50,981 nt of DNA, taken from NCBI GenBank assembly GCA_050251615.1, contig JBFWMM010000017.1, positions 1 through 50,981 of the forward strand, written 5' to 3'. Origin of the DNA: Sedimentisphaera sp050251615. Lineage in GTDB: Bacteria > Planctomycetota > Phycisphaerae > Sedimentisphaerales > Sedimentisphaeraceae. Of the stretch, positions 41,895 to 50,970 are shown piece by piece. The notes under the pieces were generated by a model. That model worked only from the letters and a program-made list of their open reading frames with translations, did no database searches and had not been told where the DNA came from. A program made the translations under genes and the position numbers. The stretch's first letter is position 1. The number at the start of each line of letters is the position of its first letter.

Positions 41895-43595
41895 TCAATA
41901 GCGGTAGTTGAAACGGCGGTTAGGGGCGCTGTCTCCGTAAACTGACATATCGGCGATGTTATCTGTGGGGGAGTTGTCGCAGATGTGGAAATCGAAATGC
42001 AGCACCTCGCCGCCTGCAAGAAGCCCCTTTGGTACAGACATCTCCATCTCTTTGCCTGCGGCTGAAAAAACAGATTTCCCGCATTCCTTCCAGCCGGCCT
42101 CTGCGTCGTATTTCTCAACCGCCCTTTCGCCGCCTGTTGCACCGGCGATGCGCAAATCATAACCGAAGCGGCCTGTTTGCGGGTTTTGGTCGGCATCGAT
42201 ATAGAAAAGCATCCAGCTGTCATCTGTGCAGGGCGTGAGTTTTTCGGCGGTTTGCACATAGAAACAAACCGCGTCGCCATCACGCGCCACTTTGGCCGAT
42301 GTTATGTCGTTGCGGCCGCTTTCGTCTTTGTAGTGCAGGGCGCCCCAGCCTTTGTAGTCTCTGTGGGCGGTATCACCGATTGTATCGAAATACTCATCAT
42401 TAGCGGCGTTCCAGTCGTCGAAGGAGCCGTCAATCTCAATTTCCACCTCCGAATGGGGCTTATTTGGCGCACGCACGCCCTTATACCTGCGCACATTGGC
42501 AACGAGCTGCCAGTAGTAGTTGTCGCCGTGGCCGCCTTTCATCGGCTCAATGTCCCTGCTGAACTCCTGATTGTACTGGTCAACGAACCAGGACTGGCCG
42601 GGCTTGGTCGGTTGGCCTAAGAGGTGCGGGCTACCGTCTTGCGGAGTGATAAATCTCTGCGCAACCCACTCGTTCCAGCCCGTTACGAAAATCAGCTCGG
42701 GGTCTGTCTTCAGAGCGCTTTCCCACTGCTCGGCAAACTGTAAACCGAGATGTTCAGTGCCCGTTATGCCGCGCTCCGAGGATGCGGGCTGGCGGCCGTT
42801 TTGGTAACTTCTGCCGAGGTTGAGAGTCGGGTGGCTCGCCGCCGAGACGCTTGTTTCCTCAGGCTTATCTTCGCTTTCGTGCCAGCCATAGCCCTGCGGC
42901 GTGCGATCAATCCAGTTCCATGTATCTTTGCCCTTTGTCCAGGCCCAGCAGTCGCGCAGCTCAAAAAAATCGCGCACTTCCTTGCTCTGCCCTTCGAGCG
43001 AGGCGAGGAGAAGCGGCTTTCCCTTCCAACTGAACCACAGCTCGGGGTACAGCTGTTTCGAGTAAAAATCATCGTAGAGTTTCTTTGCCGTCTCGGGGCT
43101 TCGGGCGTGGGTGAAGAAGGCGATCTGCGGGGTTTCGTTGCCCTTGGTGCGCATTTGCCGGTAAACCTCGCAGAGCTTCATATAGACATCGGTATAGGTG
43201 AAGGCGTTGGTAACGTCAAAAATGACCACGTCCACCCCCGCATCGCTGAGCATGGATGCATGCCTGCGAATTATGTACGGGTCGTCGGAGACGTAGTAGC
43301 CTGCTTCCGGCTCGCCCCAGTGGTGAAAGTGATGCGGCGGCCCCCACTGAGGCTCTTCGGAGTTTTCTGAGATAATTCTTGTTATGTTCCACGGCCCACT
43401 CGTGGAATGCTGGCCGAGCCAGAGAAAGTAAAACATTGCCACGGTTTTTCCTTCACGCGCCGCGCCGCAATCCTCAAACATCGGCAGTTTGCGCCCGAGC
43501 GAATCGGTCGCTGCCCAGCTGCCGGAATGCAAGTCGCGGGCAGAAACAGCCACCGCCATCGACAATACCAGGAGATAAATTTTTCTCAACATCAC
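41895..43595 (-). CDS. secreted GH99-like protein with CBM9-like C-terminus
   Basis: The 566-residue protein has a signal peptide (MMLRKIYLLVLSMAVAVSA). Its N-terminal 380 residues are like the GH99/GH71-related barrel (FYFLWLG, HHFHHWGEPEAGYY, HASMLSDAGVDVVIFDVTNA, and FVTGWNEWVAQRF). The C-terminal part from about 390 is a CBM9-like sandwich (VEIEIDGSFDDWNAANDEYFD, WMLFYIDADQNPQTG). Related domains act on mannan or rhamnan-type glycans, but this subgroup is uncharacterised to my knowledge. A secreted glycosidase is likely; the linkage is unknown. Confidence 0.72.
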   Translation of the reverse strand: MMLRKIYLLVLSMAVAVSARDLHSGSWAATDSLGRKLPMFEDCGAAREGKTVAMFYFLWLGQHSTSGPWNITRIISENSEEPQWGPPHHFHHWGEPEAGYYVSDDPYIIRRHASMLSDAGVDVVIFDVTNAFTYTDVYMKLCEVYRQMRTKGNETPQIAFFTHARSPETAKKLYDDFYSKQLYPELWFSWKGKPLLLASLEGQSKEVRDFFELRDCWAWTKGKDTWNWIDRTPQGYGWHESEDKPEETSVSAASHPTLNLGRSYQNGRQPASSERGITGTEHLGLQFAEQWESALKTDPELIFVTGWNEWVAQRFITPQDGSPHLLGQPTKPGQSWFVDQYNQEFSRDIEPMKGGHGDNYYWQLVANVRRYKGVRAPNKPHSEVEIEIDGSFDDWNAANDEYFDTIGDTAHRDYKGWGALHYKDESGRNDITSAKVARDGDAVCFYVQTAEKLTPCTDDSWMLFYIDADQNPQTGRFGYDLRIAGATGGERAVEKYDAEAGWKECGKSVFSAAGKEMEMSVPKGLLAGGEVLHFDFHICDNSPTDNIADMSVYGDSAPNRRFNYRY

Positions 43596-43744
43596 AGGTT
43601 CCTTCCATTAAAATATAACAGGATTTTATCTCAAGAGGCCGGCACTTACAATTTTTTTCTCTTTTTTTATTGTCCCTGAGCCCCTCCAAACGCGTAAAAA
43701 ATGCAGTTTTGCCAAATTTGGAACATAAAGAGCAAAATAATGTG

Positions 43745-43771
43745 TTGCATTGTTCCTTTTTAACATATAAT
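43745..43771 (+). promoter_or_regulatory. promoter of the RRM-protein gene
   Basis: TATAAT at 43766-43771 with TTGCAT at 43745-43750 (15-base spacer; GTTGCA gives 16). Predicted transcription start near 43778-43781 coincides with the first base pair of the structured leader that follows. Confidence 0.6.
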
Positions 43772-43780
43772 GGTCAAAAT

Positions 43781-43857
43781 GGTTTACGTGAACCCTTTCC
43801 ATCTGACCCGGAAAGTTAAAGAAACGGGTCGTAGCCCAGACCTATCAGGAGATTATA
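43781..43857 (+). ncRNA. structured 5' leader: hairpin plus H-type pseudoknot
   Basis: A hairpin, GGTTT-ACGT-GAACC (43781-43794), abuts stem 1, CTTTCC (43795-43800) with GGAAAG (43810-43815). Inside its loop GACCC (43805-43809) pairs with GGGTC (43826-43830), giving an H-type pseudoknot. The connecting loops are ATCT (L1) and TTAAAGAAAC (an A-rich L3 that could sit in the minor groove of stem 1). GGTC of stem 2 can instead pair with GACC at 43839-43842, just before AGGAG (43847-43851). Candidate cis-regulatory RNA; no known class recognised. Confidence 0.55.
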
Positions 43858-44142
43858 ATGGGCAAGAGCATTTATGTAGGCAACCTCAGCTATAAGGTTG
43901 ACTCAGAGCGTTTAGAAGAAATTTTCGCTGAATTCGGCGAGGTTGTAAGCGCTAGGGTAATTATTGACCGCGACACAAAGAGAAGCAAAGGTTTCGGTTT
44001 TGTAGAAATGGGCGACGATGATTCCGCCGCCAAGGCTATTGAAGAACTTAACGGTTCTGAATTTGACGGCCGCGAGATGAGGGTAAGCGAGGCAACTCCC
44101 AGACCCGAAAAACCGCAAAGGTCTTTCAGAGACAGGCGCTGA
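43858..44142 (+). CDS. RRM-domain RNA-binding protein
   Basis: The 94-residue protein is a single RNA recognition motif with a basic tail. RNP2 is IYVGNL (5-10), RNP1 is KGFGFVEM (about 43-50), and the conserved hydrophobic core is complete. The C-terminus PEKPQRSFRDRR is Arg-rich. Such glycine-poor bacterial RRM proteins are single-stranded RNA binders, often cold-induced in cyanobacteria and other bacteria. The gene stands alone with its own promoter, structured leader and terminator. Autoregulation through the leader is a natural hypothesis. Confidence 0.93.
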   Translation: MGKSIYVGNLSYKVDSERLEEIFAEFGEVVSARVIIDRDTKRSKGFGFVEMGDDDSAAKAIEELNGSEFDGREMRVSEATPRPEKPQRSFRDRR

Positions 44143-44154
44143 TTTGATATAGCG

Positions 44155-44185
44155 AGGAGAGCGTGAAAGCGCTCTCCTTTTTTTT
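44155..44185 (+). terminator. rho-independent terminator after RRM gene
   Basis: AGGAGAGCG (44155-44163) pairs perfectly with CGCTCTCCT (44170-44178) over a six-base loop, then a run of T to 44185. Confidence 0.95.
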
Positions 44186-44213
44186 ACACAAATTATTATC
44201 GTAAGGTGATAAA

Positions 44214-47021
44214 ATGACACGTTTTTCCTCTATCGTACTCCTTCTTATTTCCGCTGTTTCCATTGCCGCGCCCGAGCTTGTTTCAGGCGCCGCGGGAGCA
44301 TCAGATTTCACTCTTGTTTCCGGCAGGTCATGCGCTTCGGTTCTGTACGACCCGAGCGACGCCGCTGTATGCGGGATTGCCGCGAACTGTTTCGCCGATG
44401 ACGTCGAGCTGGTAACCGGCAAAAAACCGCAGGTGGTCAAATGGCCCGGCGCCGTCAAAGGCGAGCTGGTTATTGTCGGTTCGCTTGATTCGATTTACAT
44501 CGATAAGCTCGTAAAAGATGGCAAGCTCGACGTGAGCGCGATCGATGGGCAGTGGGAGAGCTTTCAGATCAGCACAGTGGAAAAGCCGTTCAAGGGCATA
44601 AGCAGAGCGCTTGTCGTAGCGGGCGCAGACCGACGTGGCGCGGCATTCGGTTTGTTTGAAATATCACGCCTCATAGGTGTTTCTCCCTGGTACTGGTGGG
44701 CCGATGTTCCGGCGAAGCAAAAAGATGAGCTCATCATCAAGGCAGGCACAAGCGTCTATAAATCGCCGTCTGTCAAATACCGCGGCATCTTCATCAACGA
44801 TGAGGACTGGGGCCTGCACCCCTGGGCAAAGAAGAACTTTCCCGAAGAAGGCTATATCGGCCCGAGTACGTACAAGAAGGTCTTTGAGCTTCTTCTCAGG
44901 CTCAAAGCCAACTATATCTGGCCGGGCATGCACCTATGCACGAAAGCCTTTAATTCGTTCGAGGAAAACAAATTCATAGCAGACGACTACGCTATTGTCG
45001 TTGGCTCCTCTCACTGCGAGCAGATGTTGCGCAATAATGTGTGGGAGTGGCATAGATGGAGCCCTCCCGAGGGGAAAAAACTCGGCGCCTGGGACTGGTG
45101 CGAAAATTCGGATATTATCAAGACATACTGGGAGCAGCGTGTGGAGGAGGTGGGCAAGTTTGAAAACGTCTTTACGCTCGGCATGCGCGGCATACACGAC
45201 AGCGGTATGCCTTGTAGCGGCAGCTCCAACCGCGACAAAGCCCGTATTATGCAGGATGAAGTTATCCCCGCTCAGCGCGATATGATAGCGAAGCATGTAA
45301 ACGCAGACCCGGCGCAGGTTGCGCAGATATTCTGCCCGTACAAGGAGGTGCTCGGGCTTTACAGGCTCGGGATGGAGGTGCCTGATGATGTTACACTTGT
45401 CTGGCCGGACGACAACCACGGCTACGTCCGCACCGTTTCCACGCCCGAAGAGAGAAAACGTTCCGGCGGTGCAGGCATATATTACCATATGTCGTACTGG
45501 GGCAGCCCCCATGACTACCTCTGGATAAGCTCCACTTCCCCCGCACGCATATCCTACGAAATGAGCAAGGCCTATGCCTATGACGCAAAGAGGCTGTGGG
45601 TGTTTAACGTGGGCGATATAAAGCCCGCCGAGATGGAGATGGATTTCGCGTTGCAACTTGCCTGGGACATCGACAGCTGGCCTGCGGAAAATGCGATGGA
45701 TTTTCTTGAGCAGTGGTTCGGCGGCATTTTCGGCAAAGAGTATGCGGCGGATATTGCCACTATTGAGAAGGAATACTACCGCCTCGCCCAGCAGGCAAGG
45801 CCCGAACACAGAGAACGGGTAAGCTTTTCTGAAAAAGAGCGCTCAGGGAGGCTTTCAAGCTTTAACGCCATAACAGAGAAGGCCGAAAGCATTTATGCAT
45901 CTCTCGCAGAGGAGTATAAGGATGCTTTCTATCAGCTCGTGCTTTACCCCGTTAAAGGCGCTGCTATGATGGACCGCAAATTTACCTGCCTCGCAAACGG
46001 CGACCTTGAAGGCGCACAGGCAGCCTATGACGAAATCCAGAAATTATCGCACTACTACAACAAACAGATGGCAGGCGGAAAATGGGACGGCATGATGGAT
46101 CCCGCGCCGAGAAGGTTGAGCGTGTTCGGAAAGCCCGGCGCCGGCAACGTCCAGAAAATTGCGGAGCCAATCATGACACTGAATCCCTTACAAGCTCAAT
46201 GCCGCGGCACAATGGAGCTTGCCGGCAATAAGCTCATCGCCCGCGGAGAAAACCAGCTGGCTGAAGGCAACGGCTCAGTAGCAGTCTTTACCTTTGACAG
46301 CGCCGAAACGCACAATGCAACCCTCTACTTCCTTGCCGTATGCCCCGATGACAAGCAGGATTCGTGGTTCGTTTCTTTGAACGACAGAAAAGTTCTCAGC
46401 AACGACCAGCCGACAGGCCTTCACGCCGAGTGGCTCGAAATCATGGATTGCGAGCTGATTGATGGCGAGAATAAGCTCACAATAACGCAACGTGAATCAG
46501 GCACTCAAATTGAGATGATAGCCCTTATGGAACAGGGAAAGAGGCCGCGGGATGTGTTCGCTGAGCCGAAACATATCTTCGCGGCAGACGCTTGCAGCAG
46601 CTCAAAAGACACTGCCGTGAGCAAGTGGAAAAGGATTGTGGGGCTGGGCATTGAAAGCAGCGCAATGACCGTTCTGCCGTATGAAACGCGGCCTATCGAA
46701 GCCGATGCAATTGAAAACGCGCCCTCCATAACATACTCGTTCGAGGAAAGCTCCACAGATTGCAGAATTGAGGCGCGGTTCCTGCCTACGCACCACATCA
46801 ACAATGATATTGGCCTGCGCTATGCGGTGAGTGTTGACGGCGACGAGGCGCAAATTGTGAACCTCCAGGCGGATGAGTGGACCGGGGAATGGTCAGAAAA
46901 CGTGCTTAGAGGTTATTCCGCCGGAAACACCGCGCACAAACTCGCCGGCTCTACAATGCATAGAGTTACGATTTACCTGCTCGACCCGGGTATCGTGCTG
47001 AGCCAGCTGCGGGTATATTGA
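44214..47021 (+). CDS. GH115 alpha-glucuronidase, secreted
   Basis: The 935-residue protein has a signal peptide (MTRFSSIVLLLISAVSIAA) and the GH115 layout. An N-terminal beta/alpha domain (VLYDPSDAAVCGIAANCFADDVELVTG) leads to a central barrel with SPWYWWADVPAKQKDEL, SVKYRGIFINDEDWGLHPW, LRLKANYIWPGMH and RGIHDSGM. The C-terminus is a helical domain followed by beta-sandwich parts. GH115 enzymes remove 4-O-methyl-glucuronic acid from internal xylose of glucuronoxylan. It is preceded by the RRM terminator and has no close partner. Confidence 0.92.
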   Translation: MTRFSSIVLLLISAVSIAAPELVSGAAGASDFTLVSGRSCASVLYDPSDAAVCGIAANCFADDVELVTGKKPQVVKWPGAVKGELVIVGSLDSIYIDKLVKDGKLDVSAIDGQWESFQISTVEKPFKGISRALVVAGADRRGAAFGLFEISRLIGVSPWYWWADVPAKQKDELIIKAGTSVYKSPSVKYRGIFINDEDWGLHPWAKKNFPEEGYIGPSTYKKVFELLLRLKANYIWPGMHLCTKAFNSFEENKFIADDYAIVVGSSHCEQMLRNNVWEWHRWSPPEGKKLGAWDWCENSDIIKTYWEQRVEEVGKFENVFTLGMRGIHDSGMPCSGSSNRDKARIMQDEVIPAQRDMIAKHVNADPAQVAQIFCPYKEVLGLYRLGMEVPDDVTLVWPDDNHGYVRTVSTPEERKRSGGAGIYYHMSYWGSPHDYLWISSTSPARISYEMSKAYAYDAKRLWVFNVGDIKPAEMEMDFALQLAWDIDSWPAENAMDFLEQWFGGIFGKEYAADIATIEKEYYRLAQQARPEHRERVSFSEKERSGRLSSFNAITEKAESIYASLAEEYKDAFYQLVLYPVKGAAMMDRKFTCLANGDLEGAQAAYDEIQKLSHYYNKQMAGGKWDGMMDPAPRRLSVFGKPGAGNVQKIAEPIMTLNPLQAQCRGTMELAGNKLIARGENQLAEGNGSVAVFTFDSAETHNATLYFLAVCPDDKQDSWFVSLNDRKVLSNDQPTGLHAEWLEIMDCELIDGENKLTITQRESGTQIEMIALMEQGKRPRDVFAEPKHIFAADACSSSKDTAVSKWKRIVGLGIESSAMTVLPYETRPIEADAIENAPSITYSFEESSTDCRIEARFLPTHHINNDIGLRYAVSVDGDEAQIVNLQADEWTGEWSENVLRGYSAGNTAHKLAGSTMHRVTIYLLDPGIVLSQLRVY

Positions 47022-47027
47022 GCACCC

Positions 47028-47090
47028 GATATTGCAATCTCCGATGACGGCGGCAATACCTCATTGCGGTATTGCCGCTACATTGCGCAC
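47028..47090. repeat. repeat fragment with hairpin between convergent genes
   Basis: ATTGCAATCTCC at 47033 matches the copy A and B termini. Next, GCGGCAATACC (47050-47060) pairs perfectly with GGTATTGCCGC (47068-47078). CTACATTGCGCA at 47078 is also found at 27282. It lies between GH115 and the S9 peptidase and could terminate both. Confidence 0.7.
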
Positions 47091-47157
47091 GAGAAATAAT
47101 TGAATCTTGGATATGCCATCTTGAATTCTACTCCTTCTCCGCGCGCTCGGCGGTTAA

Positions 47158-49437
47158 TCACAACCCGAGCTTGAATTCTTTCGGCGGCGATTCCCCGAGC
47201 AGGTGGCGGGTGAAGTAGTCCCAGCGGCGGCGTTCATAATAGGCCTCGGTGCAGCCGTGGCCGGAGTTCGGGGCGATTATCATATCGAAGTCCTTATTGG
47301 CTTTGATGAGGGAGTCTGCGAGCTGAAGCGTCGCGCTGACATGTACGTTGTCGTCCATATCGCCGTGAATGAGCAGGAGATTGCCGCGCAGATTCTTCGC
47401 GGCCGCCAGATTCGACTGCTCCGCATATTGGCCGTGATCGGGGAAGCCCATCCAGGCCTCTGTCCACCAGGCCTTATCGTTGCGGTGGTCGTGATTACCG
47501 CTCACGGAAACCGCCGTATCATAGAATTCAGGGCGAATAAGCAGAGCGCGCGCAGCATCGTACCCGCCTGCGCTACCGCCGAATACGCCGACTCTCTCCA
47601 AGTCCATAAACGGCCATCTCTCCGCCATCTGCTTCATCGCGGCGATACGGTCATCAATGCCGCCATCGCCGAGGTTCTCGAAGGAGTGGTCGCGGAAGGC
47701 CTTGCTGCGGCAGCCCGTGCCGCGCGGGTCTATCGCCACTACCACAAACCCCAGCTCGTTATACACCTCCATCCAATCCCACGGCTGAAAATGCTTGCGC
47801 GCGTAAAATCCCTGCGGGCCCGTATAAACATGCTCCAACACAGGGTATTTGCGCCCTTCTTCAATCGTTTTAGGAAGGTACACGGTGGCGTAGATGTCGG
47901 TTTCGCCGTCGGCGGCTTTTGCGCAGAAGTCTATCGGGCTGCGCCATCCATTTGCCAGAAGCGCGGAGATGTCTGCCTGTTCGAGGTCGAGCAGTTTTTG
48001 GCCCGTCAAATCGCGCACGCAAAACTTCTGCGGCATATCCACACGGCTCACCTCATCAATGAAAAAGCGGCCATCGGGGCTGAATTTCGCGCGGTGGTTA
48101 CCTTGGATGGGGGTGAGCAGGCTTGCGCCCGAGCCGTCAAACGGCACGCGATAGACGTAGCGGTAGTATGGGTCTCCCGCTTCGCGGCAGCCCGCACCCA
48201 CAATCGCGAAACGCCCCGCTTCGTTTACGGCGAAAATATCTTTCGCAAAGAAAGGGCCTTTTGTGAGCTGTGTTGTCTTGCCTGTGGAGCGGTCTATGAG
48301 GTAGAGATTGTTCCAGCCGCTACGCTCGCTTGAAATGAGAATCTCACCGCCGAGCTTTCTCATAACGGTTATCGTCGGGTTGACGGTCGTTTCGCTACGC
48401 TCCTCGTTCAGAACGCGCGATTTGCCCGTGGTCGCGTCAATCTCCAACAGCCGCTCTATCTTTCCGCTTCGCGGTCTTGCAGTATAGGTAAAGTGCTTTG
48501 AATCGGCGTCCCAGTCCAAGTCGAGGGTGAGGTTGTAGAAGAGCGCAGGCTCCGGTTCCGCTTCACACCTTATTGCCTTGCCACCCGGCTCGCACACATA
48601 TGGCTCAAGCATGGGCACGTTCTCATCTGCGCCCATCGGATAAACGAACGAATACAGCTTCGGGCGCATTGAATCTGCGGGTACATTCTTTACGATATGC
48701 AGCCAGCCGGCTTTGCGGATGTCGAGGCGGCAGAATGCGAAATGCTTTGAATCGGGGCTCCAGCTCCCGCTGAATTTGTACTCGAAGCTCTCCGCCCCAC
48801 GCTCGAAATCCTCATCGCTCACCTCCCTCGGCCCTGGCACGCTTGAGCCGTAGCTGTAAAACGGCTCGCCGTCGAAGGTGGCTTGGTACTCGGCCTGCGT
48901 CTCTGTGTTGCGCAACCACACATTATGCTCCCTCTGGATCGCAAGCCACTTGCCATCGGGAGAGAGCTGCCCGCTCTGGCGCTCTTCGCGGCGGTCATTG
49001 CCATTGTGCCCCACGGCGGTATCCTCTTCGGGGGTGATGTCTGAAAGGGCGTTTCCCGAAAAGCAATAATGCCTGCCGAACGCAGTGAAGGTAAACTCGC
49101 CGCGGGATTGAAACTTTACACTCTCAAGCGGAAGATTATCCGCATCAACTTCCTTTTCGCTGAGCCCTGCAAGCAGAGCGGCAAGTGCGGCATGGTCGAA
49201 AGCGCTCTCCTTCAGCCCGTTTTCCGGCGAAACAAACATAAACAGCTTGCCCTGAGGCGTCTGCTTCTCGTACCAAAAATCCGAGCCGTTTATCCAGTGC
49301 GGCGTGAGGGCGACGTTCAAAGCAAGTCCCTTATTGCGTTTGGAAAAGTTTTCGTTGGCAAGCCGATAGGCTTCGCTAATATCCAGAGCGGCGGCGATTG
49401 CCGCGGCCGCGAGAATCAAAACGGCAATTTTTCTCAT
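47158..49437 (-). CDS. S9 family prolyl oligopeptidase (DPP IV-like)
   Basis: The 759-residue protein has a signal peptide (MRKIAVLILAAAAIAAA), a DPP IV-type beta-propeller (about 60-480, with SPDGKWLAIQREHNVWL and the GSWSPDSKHFAFCRLD repeats), and an alpha/beta-hydrolase domain. The Ser is in VFGGSAGGYDA, Asp in GDMDDNVH and His in PNSGHG. It removes N-terminal dipeptides from peptides in the periplasm or outside. The dipeptide-anchoring Glu pair is represented by REVSDEDFERGAESFEY. The gene is convergent with GH115. Confidence 0.93.
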   Translation of the reverse strand: MRKIAVLILAAAAIAAALDISEAYRLANENFSKRNKGLALNVALTPHWINGSDFWYEKQTPQGKLFMFVSPENGLKESAFDHAALAALLAGLSEKEVDADNLPLESVKFQSRGEFTFTAFGRHYCFSGNALSDITPEEDTAVGHNGNDRREERQSGQLSPDGKWLAIQREHNVWLRNTETQAEYQATFDGEPFYSYGSSVPGPREVSDEDFERGAESFEYKFSGSWSPDSKHFAFCRLDIRKAGWLHIVKNVPADSMRPKLYSFVYPMGADENVPMLEPYVCEPGGKAIRCEAEPEPALFYNLTLDLDWDADSKHFTYTARPRSGKIERLLEIDATTGKSRVLNEERSETTVNPTITVMRKLGGEILISSERSGWNNLYLIDRSTGKTTQLTKGPFFAKDIFAVNEAGRFAIVGAGCREAGDPYYRYVYRVPFDGSGASLLTPIQGNHRAKFSPDGRFFIDEVSRVDMPQKFCVRDLTGQKLLDLEQADISALLANGWRSPIDFCAKAADGETDIYATVYLPKTIEEGRKYPVLEHVYTGPQGFYARKHFQPWDWMEVYNELGFVVVAIDPRGTGCRSKAFRDHSFENLGDGGIDDRIAAMKQMAERWPFMDLERVGVFGGSAGGYDAARALLIRPEFYDTAVSVSGNHDHRNDKAWWTEAWMGFPDHGQYAEQSNLAAAKNLRGNLLLIHGDMDDNVHVSATLQLADSLIKANKDFDMIIAPNSGHGCTEAYYERRRWDYFTRHLLGESPPKEFKLGL

Positions 49438-49502
49438 TCAAGTTCCTCTGATTCGTACCCCGTGCAAATGCGGCTGACTTCGCGCATATTGCTTAATCGC
49501 GG

Positions 49503-50315
49503 CTATTTGATAAAAATAAGCAGTGAGACCGCCATAACCGCCATGCCGGCGATGAGCCCGCCTATGGCGTGGTGGTGCTTGCCGTACTTCTCGGCTGTGG
49601 GTAGGAGCTCATCGAGCGATATATACACCATAATCCCCGCGACCATCGCAAAGACAACGCCGAAGATCGTATCACTCATAAACTGCCTGAGGATCAGATA
49701 GCCAACAATCGCCCCGACCGGCTCCGATACACCCGAAAGCGTGCTGTACCAGAACGCCTTCTTGCGGCTGCCGGTTGCGTAGTATATTGGCACGCTCACC
49801 GCGATACCTTCGGGGATGTTGTGTATGGCGATGGCCACGGCGATGGCCAGGCCGAGCGTCGGATCTTTGAGGCCGGCGGTGAATGTGGCGAAGCCTTCGG
49901 GGAAGTTGTGTATGGCGATGGCCAGCGCGCTGAAAAGCCCCATGCGCATAAGACTCTGCTGATGCTCACGACTGCTTTTTGTGAGGTCTTCAAGGCCGCG
50001 CATTTCATGCGGGTTTTCATATGATGGTACAAGTGCATCGATAAGCGCCGTGATGGCGATTCCCGCGAAGAAGGACAGGATAGTGATCCCGGCGGCCTTC
50101 CGCGGCGCAAAGCTGAGAAGCAGAGCGTCGTTGGCCTTGGCGAATATCTCCACGAACGAGACATATATCATCACGCCCGCCGAGAAGCCCAGTGAAACGC
50201 AAAGCATTACGGGGTTGCTGCGCTTGGAGAAAAACGCTATCGCCGCGCCAATGCTCGTGGCAAGGCCGGCAAAAAGCGTAAGCGAGAACGCCGCGACATA
50301 ATGATTAAATTCCAT
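49503..50315 (-). CDS. zupT: ZIP-family metal transporter
   Basis: The 270-residue protein has eight membrane helices and the twin metal motifs of the ZupT subfamily, HNFPEG (about 137-142) and HNIPEG (about 166-171), plus SFVEIF in helix 2. It imports divalent zinc, and possibly iron or manganese. A short variable loop, ENPHEMRGLEDLTKSSREHQQS, separates helices 3 and 4. Length is close to E. coli ZupT (257). It ends 65 bases before the peptidase start; trmB is 25 bases upstream. Confidence 0.93.
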   Translation of the reverse strand: MEFNHYVAAFSLTLFAGLATSIGAAIAFFSKRSNPVMLCVSLGFSAGVMIYVSFVEIFAKANDALLLSFAPRKAAGITILSFFAGIAITALIDALVPSYENPHEMRGLEDLTKSSREHQQSLMRMGLFSALAIAIHNFPEGFATFTAGLKDPTLGLAIAVAIAIHNIPEGIAVSVPIYYATGSRKKAFWYSTLSGVSEPVGAIVGYLILRQFMSDTIFGVVFAMVAGIMVYISLDELLPTAEKYGKHHHAIGGLIAGMAVMAVSLLIFIK

Positions 50316-50340
50316 TTGCTTCCTCTAAAACAGATTGATT

Positions 50341-50970
50341 CTATATCTTTCTTACCGCGATTGTATTAGTAACGCGCCCTTCCACAAGATATTTTCTCTC
50401 AAAGTTCGTGCCGGTCATCTCGCCATCACGCGCGCCGGCGGGTCTGGTGAAGTCGATTTTTTCGAAGAGGTGGCTCATCTTGCCCCGCAAGAGCACCTGC
50501 TCCATCTGCTCGAAGTAGTCAGGGTGGTCGGTGGCGATGTTGAGCACGCCCCCAGGCGCAAGCGTGCGGTAAAACTCGGGCATATTCTCCTCGCCGATGA
50601 GCCTGCGCTTGTTGTGCCGCGCCTTGGGCCAGGGGTCGGGGAAGTATATGTGGAATCGCTCTACCGCGCCGTCTGCCACGTGCTCGCGCAGGAAGTTTGC
50701 CGCATCATCGCGCAACAGACGCACGTTGCCAAGGCCGTGGCGGGCGATTCGGTCGGCGGCGTAACGGTAGTATTTCCTCGCCCACTCGATGCCGAGGAAG
50801 TTTGTCTCAGGAAACGCCACCGCCTGCGAGATGAGAAACGTGCCCTTGCCCGAACCAATCTCTATCTGAAGCGGCGCAACCCTCCCGAAGAGCGCGTCAA
50901 AATCTATAAGCCCGTTGTAGGCGGAGCTGTCTAAAACGAAGTTTGGATTCAGTTCTGTTATCTTTTTCAT
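50341..50970 (-). CDS. trmB: tRNA (guanine(46)-N7)-methyltransferase
   Basis: The 209-residue Rossmann methyltransferase places m7G46 in tRNA. LQIEIGSGKGTFLI (about 34-47) binds SAM, and FHIYFPDPWPKARHNKRRLI (about 106-125) is the catalytic and tRNA-binding signature. GTNFERKYLVEG near the end completes the family pattern. Length is normal. It sits 11 bases from the window edge, and its upstream context is outside the window. Confidence 0.96.
   Translation of the reverse strand: MKKITELNPNFVLDSSAYNGLIDFDALFGRVAPLQIEIGSGKGTFLISQAVAFPETNFLGIEWARKYYRYAADRIARHGLGNVRLLRDDAANFLREHVADGAVERFHIYFPDPWPKARHNKRRLIGEENMPEFYRTLAPGGVLNIATDHPDYFEQMEQVLLRGKMSHLFEKIDFTRPAGARDGEMTGTNFERKYLVEGRVTNTIAVRKI

Noticed and set aside
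42750..43370. 206-residue plus-strand ORF
   Set aside because: Antisense to the GH99-like gene, no motifs.
43781..43857. Known riboswitch classes (preQ1, SAM-II, SAM-V, c-di-GMP, fluoride) for the RRM leader
   Set aside because: The topology is similar to small H-type riboswitches, but the conserved ligand-binding bases that I know for those classes are not present.
47203..48333. 376-residue plus-strand ORF
   Set aside because: Antisense shadow of the S9 peptidase with no recognisable domain.
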